Source of the DNA: an uncultured Bacteroidales bacterium | Lineage (GTDB): Bacteria > Bacteroidota > Bacteroidia > Bacteroidales > ML635J-15 | Length of the DNA stretch: 64,000 nt | Reading direction: 5' to 3' | NCBI GenBank assembly: GCA_937899245.1 | Contig: CALDKB010000049.1 | Span: 62,001-126,000 of the forward strand | Part shown: positions 8,265-16,643 of the stretch, one piece after another | How positions within the stretch are numbered: position 1 is the stretch's first letter | How the letters are laid out: the number at the start of each line of letters is the position of its first letter | Notes under the pieces: generated by a model | Seen by the model: the letters and a program-made list of their open reading frames with translations, nothing else | The model's database searches: none | Told to the model about the DNA's origin: nothing | Made by a program: the position numbers and the translations under genes

Positions 8265-11200
8265 CTAATTAGTTCTCGTCTTGCCAGATTTTTTTGAACT
8301 CTCAATAATAAAATGTATCCTGTTGAAGACGTTAGCTTCAGAAGTGCCGGCATCGAAATCAAGGAAAAGTAGGTTCATGTTGGGGAACAACTGTTTGATT
8401 TTCTTTTCCATACCTTTGGAAATTATGTGGTTGGCAATGCATCCGAAAGGTTGTAGGCTGACAACACTGTTGATTCCGTTTTTTGCATAATTGGCGATTT
8501 CGGCAGGAAGCAGCCAGCCTTCTCCGAAGTTTGTTGCCGGGCTAACGATTTTTGTGGCGTCGTCAAAGGCTTCGAACAGGTTGTCAAATGGTCTGTAGCT
8601 TGGAAATCCTTCACATATCTTGTCGTATTTCTTTGCTACTCTGGCAATTATATTGTATGCGCCGGTAGTTATGAAGGCAGGTGTGTTCGACGGCTTAATG
8701 TGGTATTTTCTGTTGACTGCGTTGTTTATCAAACTGTTGATGAAAAAATTGTAGATTGACGGTACGGCAACTTCTATTCCTTGTTCGTTAAGCCAGTCAA
8801 CAACAAACTTGTTGCTGAAAGCATTGTATTTCAGATAAATCTCGCCAACAATACCTATTGTCGGATATTGAGCTCCTTCGTTTATGTTTTCTTTGAATTC
8901 GGAGATGGCACTCCTGAGAAGTTTTGGTAATTCGTTGCTGTTTTTCTCTTCAATATACTTAAAGCTTAAGTTTGTGTATTTGCTTCTAATTTCCTTTGCT
9001 ATGCCTTTTTGCTTTTCTCTGATAACTGCACCTTGGTATAATTTTGAAAGACAGTCGGCATATAGCATTGTGTTAAGGACCAACTTTAGGTGCTTGCCAA
9101 TGTTTAGGTTGAATCCTGGTTGGTAATTTATAGTGCTACTGCCTGTGGCAACTGCGATTACGGGAATGTCGGTGTATCCGGCTGTAACCATTGCGTTCTT
9201 GATAAGCGACAGGTAGTTGCTTGCGCGGCATTGTCCGCCAGTTTGGGTTATGCCGACGGCAATTTCATCCCTTGAATATTTTCCGCTTTCGAGGGCCATC
9301 ATGATGTTGCCAAGGACTATTGTGGCAGGGTAGCAGATGTCGTTGTTGGCGAATTTTAAGCCGTATTCGTTCGATTCTGCGGTGCCTTTAGGCAGGTTAA
9401 TTAGCTTGTAGCCAAGAACTTTGAAAACGGAAGGTAAAAATTCGGAATAACCTTCGGCAAAAAACGGTGCAATAATAGTTCTGTGTCGGTCTTTCGTTTC
9501 GAAAGGTATGGTAGTGCGGAACTTAATGTCCTTGCGCTTGCTCTGGTTTAACTTCAGACTTTCCACTAGCGACCGGATTCTTAATCTTAAAGAACCAATG
9601 TTGTTTACGTCGTCTATCTTTAAGATAGTCAGGTTTTTACCTTTGCGATTTAGAATGCTTCCTATTTCGTCGAGTATGAATGCGTCGGGACCGCAACCGA
9701 AAGAAGTGAGTTCTATGAACTGTATGTTGTCCGGTGCGTTTGCGACGTAATGGGCGGCCTTGAAAATTCGCGTAGGGAATGTCCACTGTGTCAACGAATG
9801 TATTTCGTCGAAAATGTTTTCGTTGTTAAGGTATGATACGTTTTCGGTAACTACGTCGATGCCCATTTCTGCGATTGCTTGTGAAACCTTGTGTTGTATC
9901 AGCGGGTCGATGTGATAAGGGCGTCCGGCAAGGACGATTACCATTCTGTTCTCCGCTTTGGCTTTTTCTATCACCTCGGCTGTGCGTGCCTTTAGTTTGT
10001 CTCGGTATTCCTGCTGTGCTGTAATTGCATTTTTTATTGCTATGTTGCGAGTCTTTCGGTCGATGCCCAAAGTTTTTAGGTAGGCGTTGCACGATTTATA
10101 AAGAAGCTCCTCGTTTCTAAATGTAATAATAGGAGAATCAAATCGTATGCCGTATTTACTTTCAGTATCTATTGAACTTTTTATGACGTCGCCATAACCA
10201 CTTACGATAGGACAGTTGTAGCTGTTTTTCGATTTTTCATCCTCTTTTGTTTCCAGTACTATAAACGGGTAGAAAATATAGTCGACTTTTTTGTTTGCAA
10301 GGTCAATTACATGGCCGTTCATGAGCTTGGCGGGGAAACAAATATTGTCTGACATTATCGACTTTACACCGGGTTCGTATAGTTTGTTAGTTGATTCTCC
10401 AGACAATACAACTTCGTATCCTAGTGTGCTGAACATTGCCTGCCAAAATTGGAAGTTTTCGTAAGTGCCTAATGCTCTGGGGATACCGACACGTTTTCCG
10501 TTGCTGGCAGATGAGAAATTTCTTTTTTCAAAAAGCATTGCTTCCTTTTCGGTGTGCATGTTTATTCCTCTGCATGTGTCTTCAGTCTTGTTGGAGAATG
10601 CTTTTTCGCAGTTGTTGCCGGCGTAGAACTTGTTGCCATTTTCGAACTTAAAAATGTTTACAGTGCATTGATTTTCACATCCTTTGCAGTTTGTCGTCGA
10701 GGATTCGTAGCTGTTGAACTTTATTAGTTTGCTTATGCTTGTCGGCTTGTTGCAACCAATTGATTTTCCGTAAATTGCAGCACCGAATGCACCCATAAGT
10801 TCGGGAATGTTCGAGAAGTAGACGTTTTTGCTTGTCATTACTTCGAGCGCCTTGACGATTGAAAGGTTCTTCATGGTGCCACCTTGAACGACAATGTTTT
10901 GCCCGAGTTCGTCTAAGTTTTTTAGTTTTAGGACTTTAAATAGACAATTCTTAATTACGGAATAAGAGAATCCTGCGGCAATATTTTCAATTGATGTGCC
11001 TTCGCGTAGCGACTGTTTAACCTTGGAGTTCATGAAGACAGTGCATCTGGTCCCAAGGTCGTATGGCTTTTCTGCCGTGCATGCCATCTTTGCAAAATCG
11101 CCTACAGAATAGTTAAGCATATTTGCGTATGTCTCTATGAATGAGCCACATCCTGAAGAACAGGCTTCGTTGATTTCTATTCGCCTTATGCTGCCGTTCT

Positions 11201-12524
11201 CTATGAAGATTGCCTTCATGTCCTGTCCGCCTATGTCAAGTATGAATGATACGTCGGGACAAACGTGTTTTGCTCCGATGTAATGTGCTATGGTCTCGAC
11301 TATTCCGTTGTTTAAGTTAAATGCTTTCTTTAATAGGTTTTCGCCATAGCCGGTAACCGTGCTGCTAAGAATGTTGATTTTTGTATTGTGTTGTTTTTCA
11401 AACTCTTGCAGAACTTTCATGCTTTCGAGGAATGCCCCGAAACTATTGCCGCTATTGTGCCTGTAATGTTTGAAGATTATGTTTAGGTTGTCGTCGACGA
11501 CAACAACCTTTGTCGTGGTTGAACCGGAATCAATTCCTAGATGGCAGTTGATTTCGCCTCCGATTTTTACGTGTGACGAGGAAACCGTAAATTTTTGCCT
11601 GTCTTTTTTCCATTTCTCGAAGTCGCTTTCTGATTCAAACAATTGCTGAAGTGTGTTGCCGTTTGATTTACATGCAAATGTTTTCTTGTCGTTAAGGCGT
11701 TTTATGATGTCGGAAATGTATTCGAAATCGTCGTTATTGTCTTTGGCAAGAAAAGCGCAGCCAAGTGCTGGAAATAATTCAGAATTGTCTGGAATTACAC
11801 AATCTTCATTCTTGATTTTTAGAATGTTGATAAAGCTTTCCTTAAGTTGTGGTATAAATTTGAAAGGACCGCCGCAGAAAAGGATAGGAGTTATAATGTC
11901 GGTGCCTCTGGCGAGCGACGATGTAACTTGCATTGCGACTGAATTGAGTACTGATGCGGCAATGTCTTGCTTGCTTGTGTTTCTGCTGATAAGGTTTTGG
12001 ATATCGGTCTTCGAGAAAACTCCACAGCGAGATGCAATCGGGTATATTGTCTTGTGGTCAGCAGCTAACTGGTTCAGTTCTATTGGTTCTATGCCAAGAA
12101 GTGTTGCTGTCTGGTCAATGAAAGCACCAGTGCCGCCGGCACAAGAACCGTTCATTCGTATGTCAGGAGCTTTGTCTGGCTGGAGGAAAATCATTTTGCT
12201 GTCTTCGCCACCAATGTCAACAAATGTCCTTATCTGCGGATATTTTTCTTTAATCCACTCTGTCGATGCCACTACTTCTTGCTTGAAGCATAAGTTTAGG
12301 CTTTCGGCGTAGCCCATTCCTACAGAACCTGTTACAACTACTTGTGCTTTTAGGTCGCCAAGTGAATTCACTATTTTTGACAGGGTTTCCGACAGAGTGT
12401 CGACAACGTTGGCGTTGTGCCGCTTGTATTCAGAAAACAAGATGCGGTCGCAGTCGTCTAGTATTATTGTTTTGACAGTTGTAGAACCTATGTCAATGCC
12501 AAGTCGATAGTTCGTGTTTTCCAT
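8265..12524 (-). CDS. Double acyl-CoA-dehydratase-activase-like protein (BcrAD/BadFG plus dehydratase-like C-terminus)
   Basis: A 1419-residue multidomain protein of the 2-hydroxyacyl-CoA dehydratase activase family. Two ASKHA ATPase modules are in tandem. The first (1-265) has LGIDIGSTTVKT, Cys128 in GSCAGGTGAF and Cys167 in SRCGVF. The second (327-590) has LGIDSGSTTTKV, Cys455 in ACSSGCGSF and Cys494 in GTRCTVF. In the activase HgdC such cysteines hold one [4Fe-4S] cluster between subunits, so each module keeps the ligands. A CKGCENQC motif follows at 613-620, then a long region like DUF2229 and dehydratase subunits with AGRPYHIDPLIQHKVSQ. The real substrate is unknown. It follows a TetR gene by five bases and is probably co-transcribed with it. 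Confidence 0.85.
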   Translation of the reverse strand: MENTNYRLGIDIGSTTVKTIILDDCDRILFSEYKRHNANVVDTLSETLSKIVNSLGDLKAQVVVTGSVGMGYAESLNLCFKQEVVASTEWIKEKYPQIRTFVDIGGEDSKMIFLQPDKAPDIRMNGSCAGGTGAFIDQTATLLGIEPIELNQLAADHKTIYPIASRCGVFSKTDIQNLISRNTSKQDIAASVLNSVAMQVTSSLARGTDIITPILFCGGPFKFIPQLKESFINILKIKNEDCVIPDNSELFPALGCAFLAKDNNDDFEYISDIIKRLNDKKTFACKSNGNTLQQLFESESDFEKWKKDRQKFTVSSSHVKIGGEINCHLGIDSGSTTTKVVVVDDNLNIIFKHYRHNSGNSFGAFLESMKVLQEFEKQHNTKINILSSTVTGYGENLLKKAFNLNNGIVETIAHYIGAKHVCPDVSFILDIGGQDMKAIFIENGSIRRIEINEACSSGCGSFIETYANMLNYSVGDFAKMACTAEKPYDLGTRCTVFMNSKVKQSLREGTSIENIAAGFSYSVIKNCLFKVLKLKNLDELGQNIVVQGGTMKNLSIVKALEVMTSKNVYFSNIPELMGAFGAAIYGKSIGCNKPTSISKLIKFNSYESSTTNCKGCENQCTVNIFKFENGNKFYAGNNCEKAFSNKTEDTCRGINMHTEKEAMLFEKRNFSSASNGKRVGIPRALGTYENFQFWQAMFSTLGYEVVLSGESTNKLYEPGVKSIMSDNICFPAKLMNGHVIDLANKKVDYIFYPFIVLETKEDEKSKNSYNCPIVSGYGDVIKSSIDTESKYGIRFDSPIITFRNEELLYKSCNAYLKTLGIDRKTRNIAIKNAITAQQEYRDKLKARTAEVIEKAKAENRMVIVLAGRPYHIDPLIQHKVSQAIAEMGIDVVTENVSYLNNENIFDEIHSLTQWTFPTRIFKAAHYVANAPDNIQFIELTSFGCGPDAFILDEIGSILNRKGKNLTILKIDDVNNIGSLRLRIRSLVESLKLNQSKRKDIKFRTTIPFETKDRHRTIIAPFFAEGYSEFLPSVFKVLGYKLINLPKGTAESNEYGLKFANNDICYPATIVLGNIMMALESGKYSRDEIAVGITQTGGQCRASNYLSLIKNAMVTAGYTDIPVIAVATGSSTINYQPGFNLNIGKHLKLVLNTMLYADCLSKLYQGAVIREKQKGIAKEIRSKYTNLSFKYIEEKNSNELPKLLRSAISEFKENINEGAQYPTIGIVGEIYLKYNAFSNKFVVDWLNEQGIEVAVPSIYNFFINSLINNAVNRKYHIKPSNTPAFITTGAYNIIARVAKKYDKICEGFPSYRPFDNLFEAFDDATKIVSPATNFGEGWLLPAEIANYAKNGINSVVSLQPFGCIANHIISKGMEKKIKQLFPNMNLLFLDFDAGTSEANVFNRIHFIIESSKKSGKTRTN

Positions 12525-12529
12525 AATTA

Positions 12530-13144
12530 TTAAGGTCTTAAGCTGTTGAGTATTGATGTTGTAACCTCTTTTTTGCGTTTGTTCAGCATGTTGTTGATTT
12601 CCTCCTCGCTGAAATTGAATTGGCTTTCCAATATTGGAAGCGTTATGAAGGCGATGATATTCATCGAGATAATGTTCATTAGCAAGTCTAGCGTGTTTAT
12701 TTCACGAATGTTGCCTTTTTTGATTTCACGCTTGAGCTCGTTGTCGAAGTTCCTATATATTTCAATGTTGCTGTCGTATATTTTTGTTACTAATAAATTG
12801 CGACGTTCCTTGTTGAGTATTAGCTCGTTGATAATGAAAAATGGAATCTTCTTGTTTTCGGACAGCAGGTCGAAATGGGCTTCAATCTTTTTCTTGAGTT
12901 TTGGTATAAAGTCTTCGTTACTGTCATCGAATGTGGTGAATATGTATAGAAATTTTGTGAATTTCTCCTGGAAGACTTGCTGGAATAAATTTTCCTTCGT
13001 CCTGAAATAGTAGTGGACGAGTGCCTGATTGCAGCCGGCCTTTTTAGCTATTTCTGTAGTGCTGACCAGCGAATAACCTTTTTCCATGAATAATTCTTCT
13101 GCACAATGCAGAATTTGTTCTTCCATACTTGTGTCCTTGGCCAT
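12530..13144 (-). CDS. TetR-family transcriptional regulator
   Basis: A 204-residue DNA-binding repressor. The N-terminal helix-turn-helix is clear: AEELFMEKGYSLVSTTEIAK, then GCNQALVHYYFRTKENLFQQV. The C-terminal ligand domain is helical and not assignable to a ligand. I use the ATG at 13142-13144 (MAKDTSMEEQ): the frame reaches 13171 only through a TTG that is itself part of the promoter box. It lies directly upstream of the activase-like gene with a five-base gap, so it may control its own operon in response to an acyl-CoA or fatty acid, which is inference from the neighbour. Confidence 0.88.
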   Translation of the reverse strand: MAKDTSMEEQILHCAEELFMEKGYSLVSTTEIAKKAGCNQALVHYYFRTKENLFQQVFQEKFTKFLYIFTTFDDSNEDFIPKLKKKIEAHFDLLSENKKIPFFIINELILNKERRNLLVTKIYDSNIEIYRNFDNELKREIKKGNIREINTLDLLMNIISMNIIAFITLPILESQFNFSEEEINNMLNKRKKEVTTSILNSLRP

Positions 13145-13168
13145 TTGTCTGTTAGTTTTATTCGTGCG

Positions 13169-13176
13169 CAAAGTTA
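13169..13176 (-). promoter_or_regulatory. -7 promoter element for the tetR-activase operon
   Basis: TAACTTTG on the minus strand matches TAnnTTTG, 24 bases before the chosen tetR ATG. It argues against the longer tetR start. Confidence 0.55.
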
Positions 13177-13287
13177 ATAGTTTAATTTAATAGAGTTATT
13201 AAATAAGTCTATAAATTATAACTGCAGTAAGTTGACAAATGAGATGAGAGTGCCAATTTTCTTTTTTTTCAATCCGAATAAAATTGC

Positions 13288-13295
13288 TAAATTTG
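13288..13295 (+). promoter_or_regulatory. -7 promoter element for rfbB
   Basis: TAAATTTG matches TAnnTTTG. It ends 20 bases before the ATG at 13316 and lies inside the longer possible reading frame, which supports the shorter start. Confidence 0.55.
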
Positions 13296-13315
13296 CAGAC
13301 CTAATTATAATAAGT

Positions 13316-14371
13316 ATGAATAAAACCATTTTCATTACTGGCGGAGCTGGATTTATCGGTTCGCACGTTGTAAGACTTTTTGTTAATAAATATCCTGAAT
13401 ATCAGATTGTTAATGTGGATAAGCTGACTTATGCGGGTAACTTGGAAAACCTCAAGGATGTAGAAAAAGCACCTAATTACAAATTTGAGAGAGTTGACAT
13501 TGTAGATTATGAGGCAGTAAAGTCGTTGTTTGCAAAGTATTCTCCCGATGGAGTGGTACACTTAGCTGCAGAAAGTCATGTTGACAGGAGCATTACGAAT
13601 CCGTTGGAATTCATCTATACTAACTTTGTCGGCACGGCAAATCTGCTTACCGCAGCTCGTGATTTTTGGAAGGGCGATTACGATAACAAGCGTTTCTACC
13701 ATATATCGACTGATGAAGTATATGGATCGTTGGGTAATGAAGGTTTTTTCTACGAGACTACTCCATATTCGCCACGTTCGCCATATTCGGCTTCGAAGGC
13801 AAGTTCCGATCATCTAGTGCGTGCATATCATCACACTTTCGGAATGAATGTTGTCTTGTCGAATTGTTCGAATAATTATGGTCCGAACCAATTTCCTGAA
13901 AAACTTATTCCGTTGTCAATAAACAATATAAAGAATAACAAGAATATTCCAATCTATGGAAAGGGCTTGAATGTTCGTGATTGGTTGTTCGTAATCGACC
14001 ATGCGCGTGCCATCGACTGTATTTTCCACAATGGACGTAATGGCGAAACTTACAATATCGGAGGAAACAACGAGTGGACTAATATAAATCTTATCAAGAA
14101 ACTTTGTGAGGTAATGGATAGAAAGCTTGGCCGTCCGGTTGGAACGTCAGAAAAACTGATAACTTACGTTACCGACAGGGCGGGTCACGACTTGCGTTAT
14201 GCAATTGATTCTACTAAGTTGCAGACAGAATTGGGCTGGAAGCCGTCGTTGCAGTTTGAAGAGGGAATAGAAAAGACCGTTGACTGGTATTTGCAGAACG
14301 AGGAATGGCTCAACAGGATTGTTTCGGGCGACTACGCAAAGTATTACGAGCAGATGTATAAGAATAGATAA
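13316..14371 (+). CDS. rfbB: dTDP-glucose 4,6-dehydratase
   Basis: Converts dTDP-glucose to dTDP-4-keto-6-deoxyglucose, the entry to rhamnose and other deoxysugars of surface glycans. The 351-residue protein is an extended short-chain dehydrogenase. It shows the NAD-binding FITGGAGFIGSHVV at the N-terminus, HLAAESHVDRS, the catalytic segment STDEVYGSLG, then YSASKASSDHLV with the Tyr-x3-Lys pair, and NCSNNYGPNQFPEKLIPL, which is characteristic of RmlB. The start at 13316 is favoured by the promoter at 13288-13295. The other rml genes (A, C, D) are not in the window. The next gene begins 25 bases downstream. Confidence 0.93.
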   Translation: MNKTIFITGGAGFIGSHVVRLFVNKYPEYQIVNVDKLTYAGNLENLKDVEKAPNYKFERVDIVDYEAVKSLFAKYSPDGVVHLAAESHVDRSITNPLEFIYTNFVGTANLLTAARDFWKGDYDNKRFYHISTDEVYGSLGNEGFFYETTPYSPRSPYSASKASSDHLVRAYHHTFGMNVVLSNCSNNYGPNQFPEKLIPLSINNIKNNKNIPIYGKGLNVRDWLFVIDHARAIDCIFHNGRNGETYNIGGNNEWTNINLIKKLCEVMDRKLGRPVGTSEKLITYVTDRAGHDLRYAIDSTKLQTELGWKPSLQFEEGIEKTVDWYLQNEEWLNRIVSGDYAKYYEQMYKNR

Positions 14372-14396
14372 ACTTAAAGATAAAAATATTTTAAAA

Positions 14397-15878
14397 ATGG
14401 AAACATATTATATTGGAACAGAAAAACTTACTCTTGACAAGCTTGAGGAAGTTATCGAAAGTGGATGCAATATTGCCTTGTCGGAAGAAGCGATAAGAAA
14501 TATTGAACATTGTCGTCAGTATCTTGATGAGAAGATGAAGAATCGTGAGAAACCGATATATGGTATCACTACGGGTTTCGGCTCTTTATGCAACACTTCT
14601 GTATCTGAGAATGAACTGGAGCAACTTCAGGAAAACCTTATCAAGTCGCATTCTTGCGGTATGGGTGAAGAAGTTGAGCAGCGTATTGTTCGTCTAATGA
14701 TGTTCTTGAAGGTCAAGAATATGTCATACGGCATATCAGGTGTTTGTGTTTCAACTGCTCAGCGTCTTGTCGATTTCTACAACAAGGGCGTTACTCCAGT
14801 GGTTTACCAGCTTGGATCTTTGGGCGCTTCTGGCGATTTGGCTCCATTGGCTCACATTACTCTGGCTATGCTAGGTATGGGCGAGGTTTATTACAAAGGA
14901 CAAAAGCGCAACTCTGCAGATGTCCTTCGCGAACTTGACATGGAACCTTTGAAATTAAAGTCGAAGGAAGGCCTTGCATTGATTAACGGTACCCAGTTTA
15001 TGCTTTCTCATGCCATTGATGCTTTGCTTCGTGGTCGCAAGATCTTGAAGAATGCAGATATTATAGCGACAATGTCACTTGAAGGTTTTAACGGCTTGGC
15101 TGATCCATTTACTGCAAATCTACATACTATTCGTCCACACAAGGGTCAGATTAAGACTGCAGAAAATATCCGCGAATATCTTGCCGGTTCCGAATTGCAG
15201 GAACAGAAGAAGGTAACGGTTCAGGATCCGTATTCTTTCCGTTGTGTTCCTCAGGTTCATGGCGCATCAAAGGATGCATGGGCATACGTTTGCAGTGTCG
15301 TTGAGACCGAAATGAACTCCGTTACCGATAATCCAATGGTATTCCCGGATGACGATTTGGTATTGAGCGGCGGAAACTTCCACGGACAGCCATTGGCAAT
15401 TGTAATGGATTTCCTTTCTATAGCAATGGCTGAAATCGGTAGCATTTCAGAAAGACGTATTTATCGTTTGATTAGCGGTGATAGGGGACTTCCTGCATTT
15501 TTGGTAGCAAAGCCGGGATTGAACAGCGGATTTATGATTCCACAATACACAGCAGCTTCCATCGTTAGCCAGAATAAGCAGTTGTGTATGCCTGCAAGTG
15601 TTGATTCTTTGTCGTCGTCAAACGAACAGGAAGACCATGTAAGTATGGGAGCAAACGCAGGAACAAAGCTTCTTCGCGTTGTTGCAAATGTTGAAAGGGT
15701 GCTTGCTATTGAATGTTTCGCTGCCAGCCAGGCTTTATATTTCCGCGAGCCATTGAAACCATCTCCGTTTATTCAGCAGTTTGTCGCTGATTTCCGTAAG
15801 GAAGTTCCTATTGTTCAGGATGATACTGTTATGTACAAACTAATGAACAAGTCGTTGGAATTCTTGAAGAACAGATAA
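14397..15878 (+). CDS. hutH: Histidine ammonia-lyase
   Basis: Removes ammonia from L-histidine to give urocanate. The 493 residues include the Ala144-Ser145-Gly146 triplet (LGASGDLAPLAH) that forms the MIO cofactor, the YGITTGFGSL segment near residue 55, and NEQEDHVSMG near residue 405. Substrate-selecting positions read Ser-His (ENLIKSHSCG, near residue 84) and QEDH, as in histidine ammonia-lyases rather than tyrosine or phenylalanine ammonia-lyases. The ATG at 14397 gives the expected length; a longer frame from 14280 runs inside rfbB and is rejected. No hutU, hutI or ftcD is adjacent, so the gene is separated from the usual degradation operon. A strong terminator follows. Confidence 0.9.
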   Translation: METYYIGTEKLTLDKLEEVIESGCNIALSEEAIRNIEHCRQYLDEKMKNREKPIYGITTGFGSLCNTSVSENELEQLQENLIKSHSCGMGEEVEQRIVRLMMFLKVKNMSYGISGVCVSTAQRLVDFYNKGVTPVVYQLGSLGASGDLAPLAHITLAMLGMGEVYYKGQKRNSADVLRELDMEPLKLKSKEGLALINGTQFMLSHAIDALLRGRKILKNADIIATMSLEGFNGLADPFTANLHTIRPHKGQIKTAENIREYLAGSELQEQKKVTVQDPYSFRCVPQVHGASKDAWAYVCSVVETEMNSVTDNPMVFPDDDLVLSGGNFHGQPLAIVMDFLSIAMAEIGSISERRIYRLISGDRGLPAFLVAKPGLNSGFMIPQYTAASIVSQNKQLCMPASVDSLSSSNEQEDHVSMGANAGTKLLRVVANVERVLAIECFAASQALYFREPLKPSPFIQQFVADFRKEVPIVQDDTVMYKLMNKSLEFLKNR

Positions 15879-15898
15879 TAGGCGAACTTATCGAAATA

Positions 15899-15928
15899 AA
15901 AAAAGGCAGTCGTCAGGCTGCCTTTTTT
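15899..15928 (+). terminator. Intrinsic terminator after hutH
   Basis: Six A, GGCAG, an eight-base loop, CTGCC and six T form a perfect hairpin starting 20 bases after the stop codon. Confidence 0.88.
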
Positions 15929-15993
15929 GTTTTTCAGCAATGTCTATCGGGAACTTTCGGTTAAGATGAACATTGTACGGATGTTAAATACGT

Positions 15994-16575
15994 TTACTTG
16001 TTGCCGTTTATTATATTGAGGCGGCGTTTCATTTCCTTTTTGGCAAAATGTTTTCCGATGCCGGCTCCAATAATAGTAAATATTAGCAAGAAAGAACCTG
16101 TATAGGAGTAGCTGTCCTGTCCAGAAGTCTTTATCAGTATCAATCTGGTAAATTCGCCTACAAATGCTCCAATAATTAATCCAATAAACGACCAATATGG
16201 TTCAGGTTTGTCAATGTGAAAAATGATTTTTCCTTCGTTTTCGTGTTTGTCGAATTGAAAATCGATGAATTGAAGCATTCCCCAGTCGCATTTGCTGTCG
16301 GTGTTGATTCGGTAGACGTTTTTTTGCTTGAAAGCCCATCTGGACATCATGTTTAGCACTTCGACAATGTTGTCATAATTGTTTTGCTGTTCAGTAATTT
16401 CATGCCAAAGTACAACTTGTCCGTTTTCTGGTTGTCCGTTAAAGCCAATACTTCCAATTTGTTTGCTTGCGTCCTGCTTTGTGCAGATAGACCATCTGCA
16501 TGACCAAACATTTTCGATGTCTGTTGGCCTAATTATAAAATTTTTTGTGTTTAGATTGAAGTTCGTTTGGTCCAT
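15994..16575 (-). CDS. GNAT-like domain joined to two membrane segments, unknown function
   Basis: A 193-residue protein. Residues 10-110 follow the pattern of RimJ/RimL-type acetyltransferases (FIIRPTDIENV, QIGSIGFNG, VVLWHEITEQQ, RWAFKQKNVYRI). However, the glycine-rich acetyl-CoA loop expected after the WHEI strand reads NNYDNIVEV, with no glycine, so acetyl-CoA binding looks lost. Residues 128-148 and 159-177 are strongly hydrophobic and would form a membrane hairpin, followed by a basic tail (KKEMKRRLN). It is a single-gene unit with its own promoter and lies between two terminators. The GNAT assignment is an eye alignment; activity is doubtful. Confidence 0.65.
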   Translation of the reverse strand: MDQTNFNLNTKNFIIRPTDIENVWSCRWSICTKQDASKQIGSIGFNGQPENGQVVLWHEITEQQNNYDNIVEVLNMMSRWAFKQKNVYRINTDSKCDWGMLQFIDFQFDKHENEGKIIFHIDKPEPYWSFIGLIIGAFVGEFTRLILIKTSGQDSYSYTGSFLLIFTIIGAGIGKHFAKKEMKRRLNIINGNK

Positions 16576-16589
16576 TACTTTTTTTATTG

Positions 16590-16597
16590 CAAAGATA
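16590..16597 (-). promoter_or_regulatory. -7 promoter element for the GNAT-like gene
   Basis: TATCTTTG on the minus strand matches TAnnTTTG, 14 bases before the ATG at 16575. It lies directly behind the metK terminator. Confidence 0.55.
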
Positions 16598-16599
16598 AA

Positions 16600-16631
16600 A
16601 AAATCCCAAGCATTTATTTGCTTGGGATTTT
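16600..16631 (-). terminator. Intrinsic terminator after metK
   Basis: A 13-base perfect stem (AAAATCCCAAGCA with its complement) around a six-base loop, followed on the minus strand by a T-run. It starts 13 bases after the metK stop. Confidence 0.88.
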
Positions 16632-16643
16632 AAATCTATGTCT

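Noticed and set aside
11653..12312. A 219-codon plus-strand frame opposite the activase-like gene
   Set aside because: It is antisense to the conserved ASKHA motifs and has no recognisable pattern.
14280..14396. An N-terminal extension of histidine ammonia-lyase into rfbB
   Set aside because: The extra 39 residues overlap rfbB in another frame and are absent from the family; the ATG at 14397 gives the normal length.
14397..15878. Tyrosine or phenylalanine ammonia-lyase of an aryl-polyene pathway
   Set aside because: The selectivity positions read Ser-His and QEDH as in histidine lyases, and no aryl-polyene genes are adjacent.
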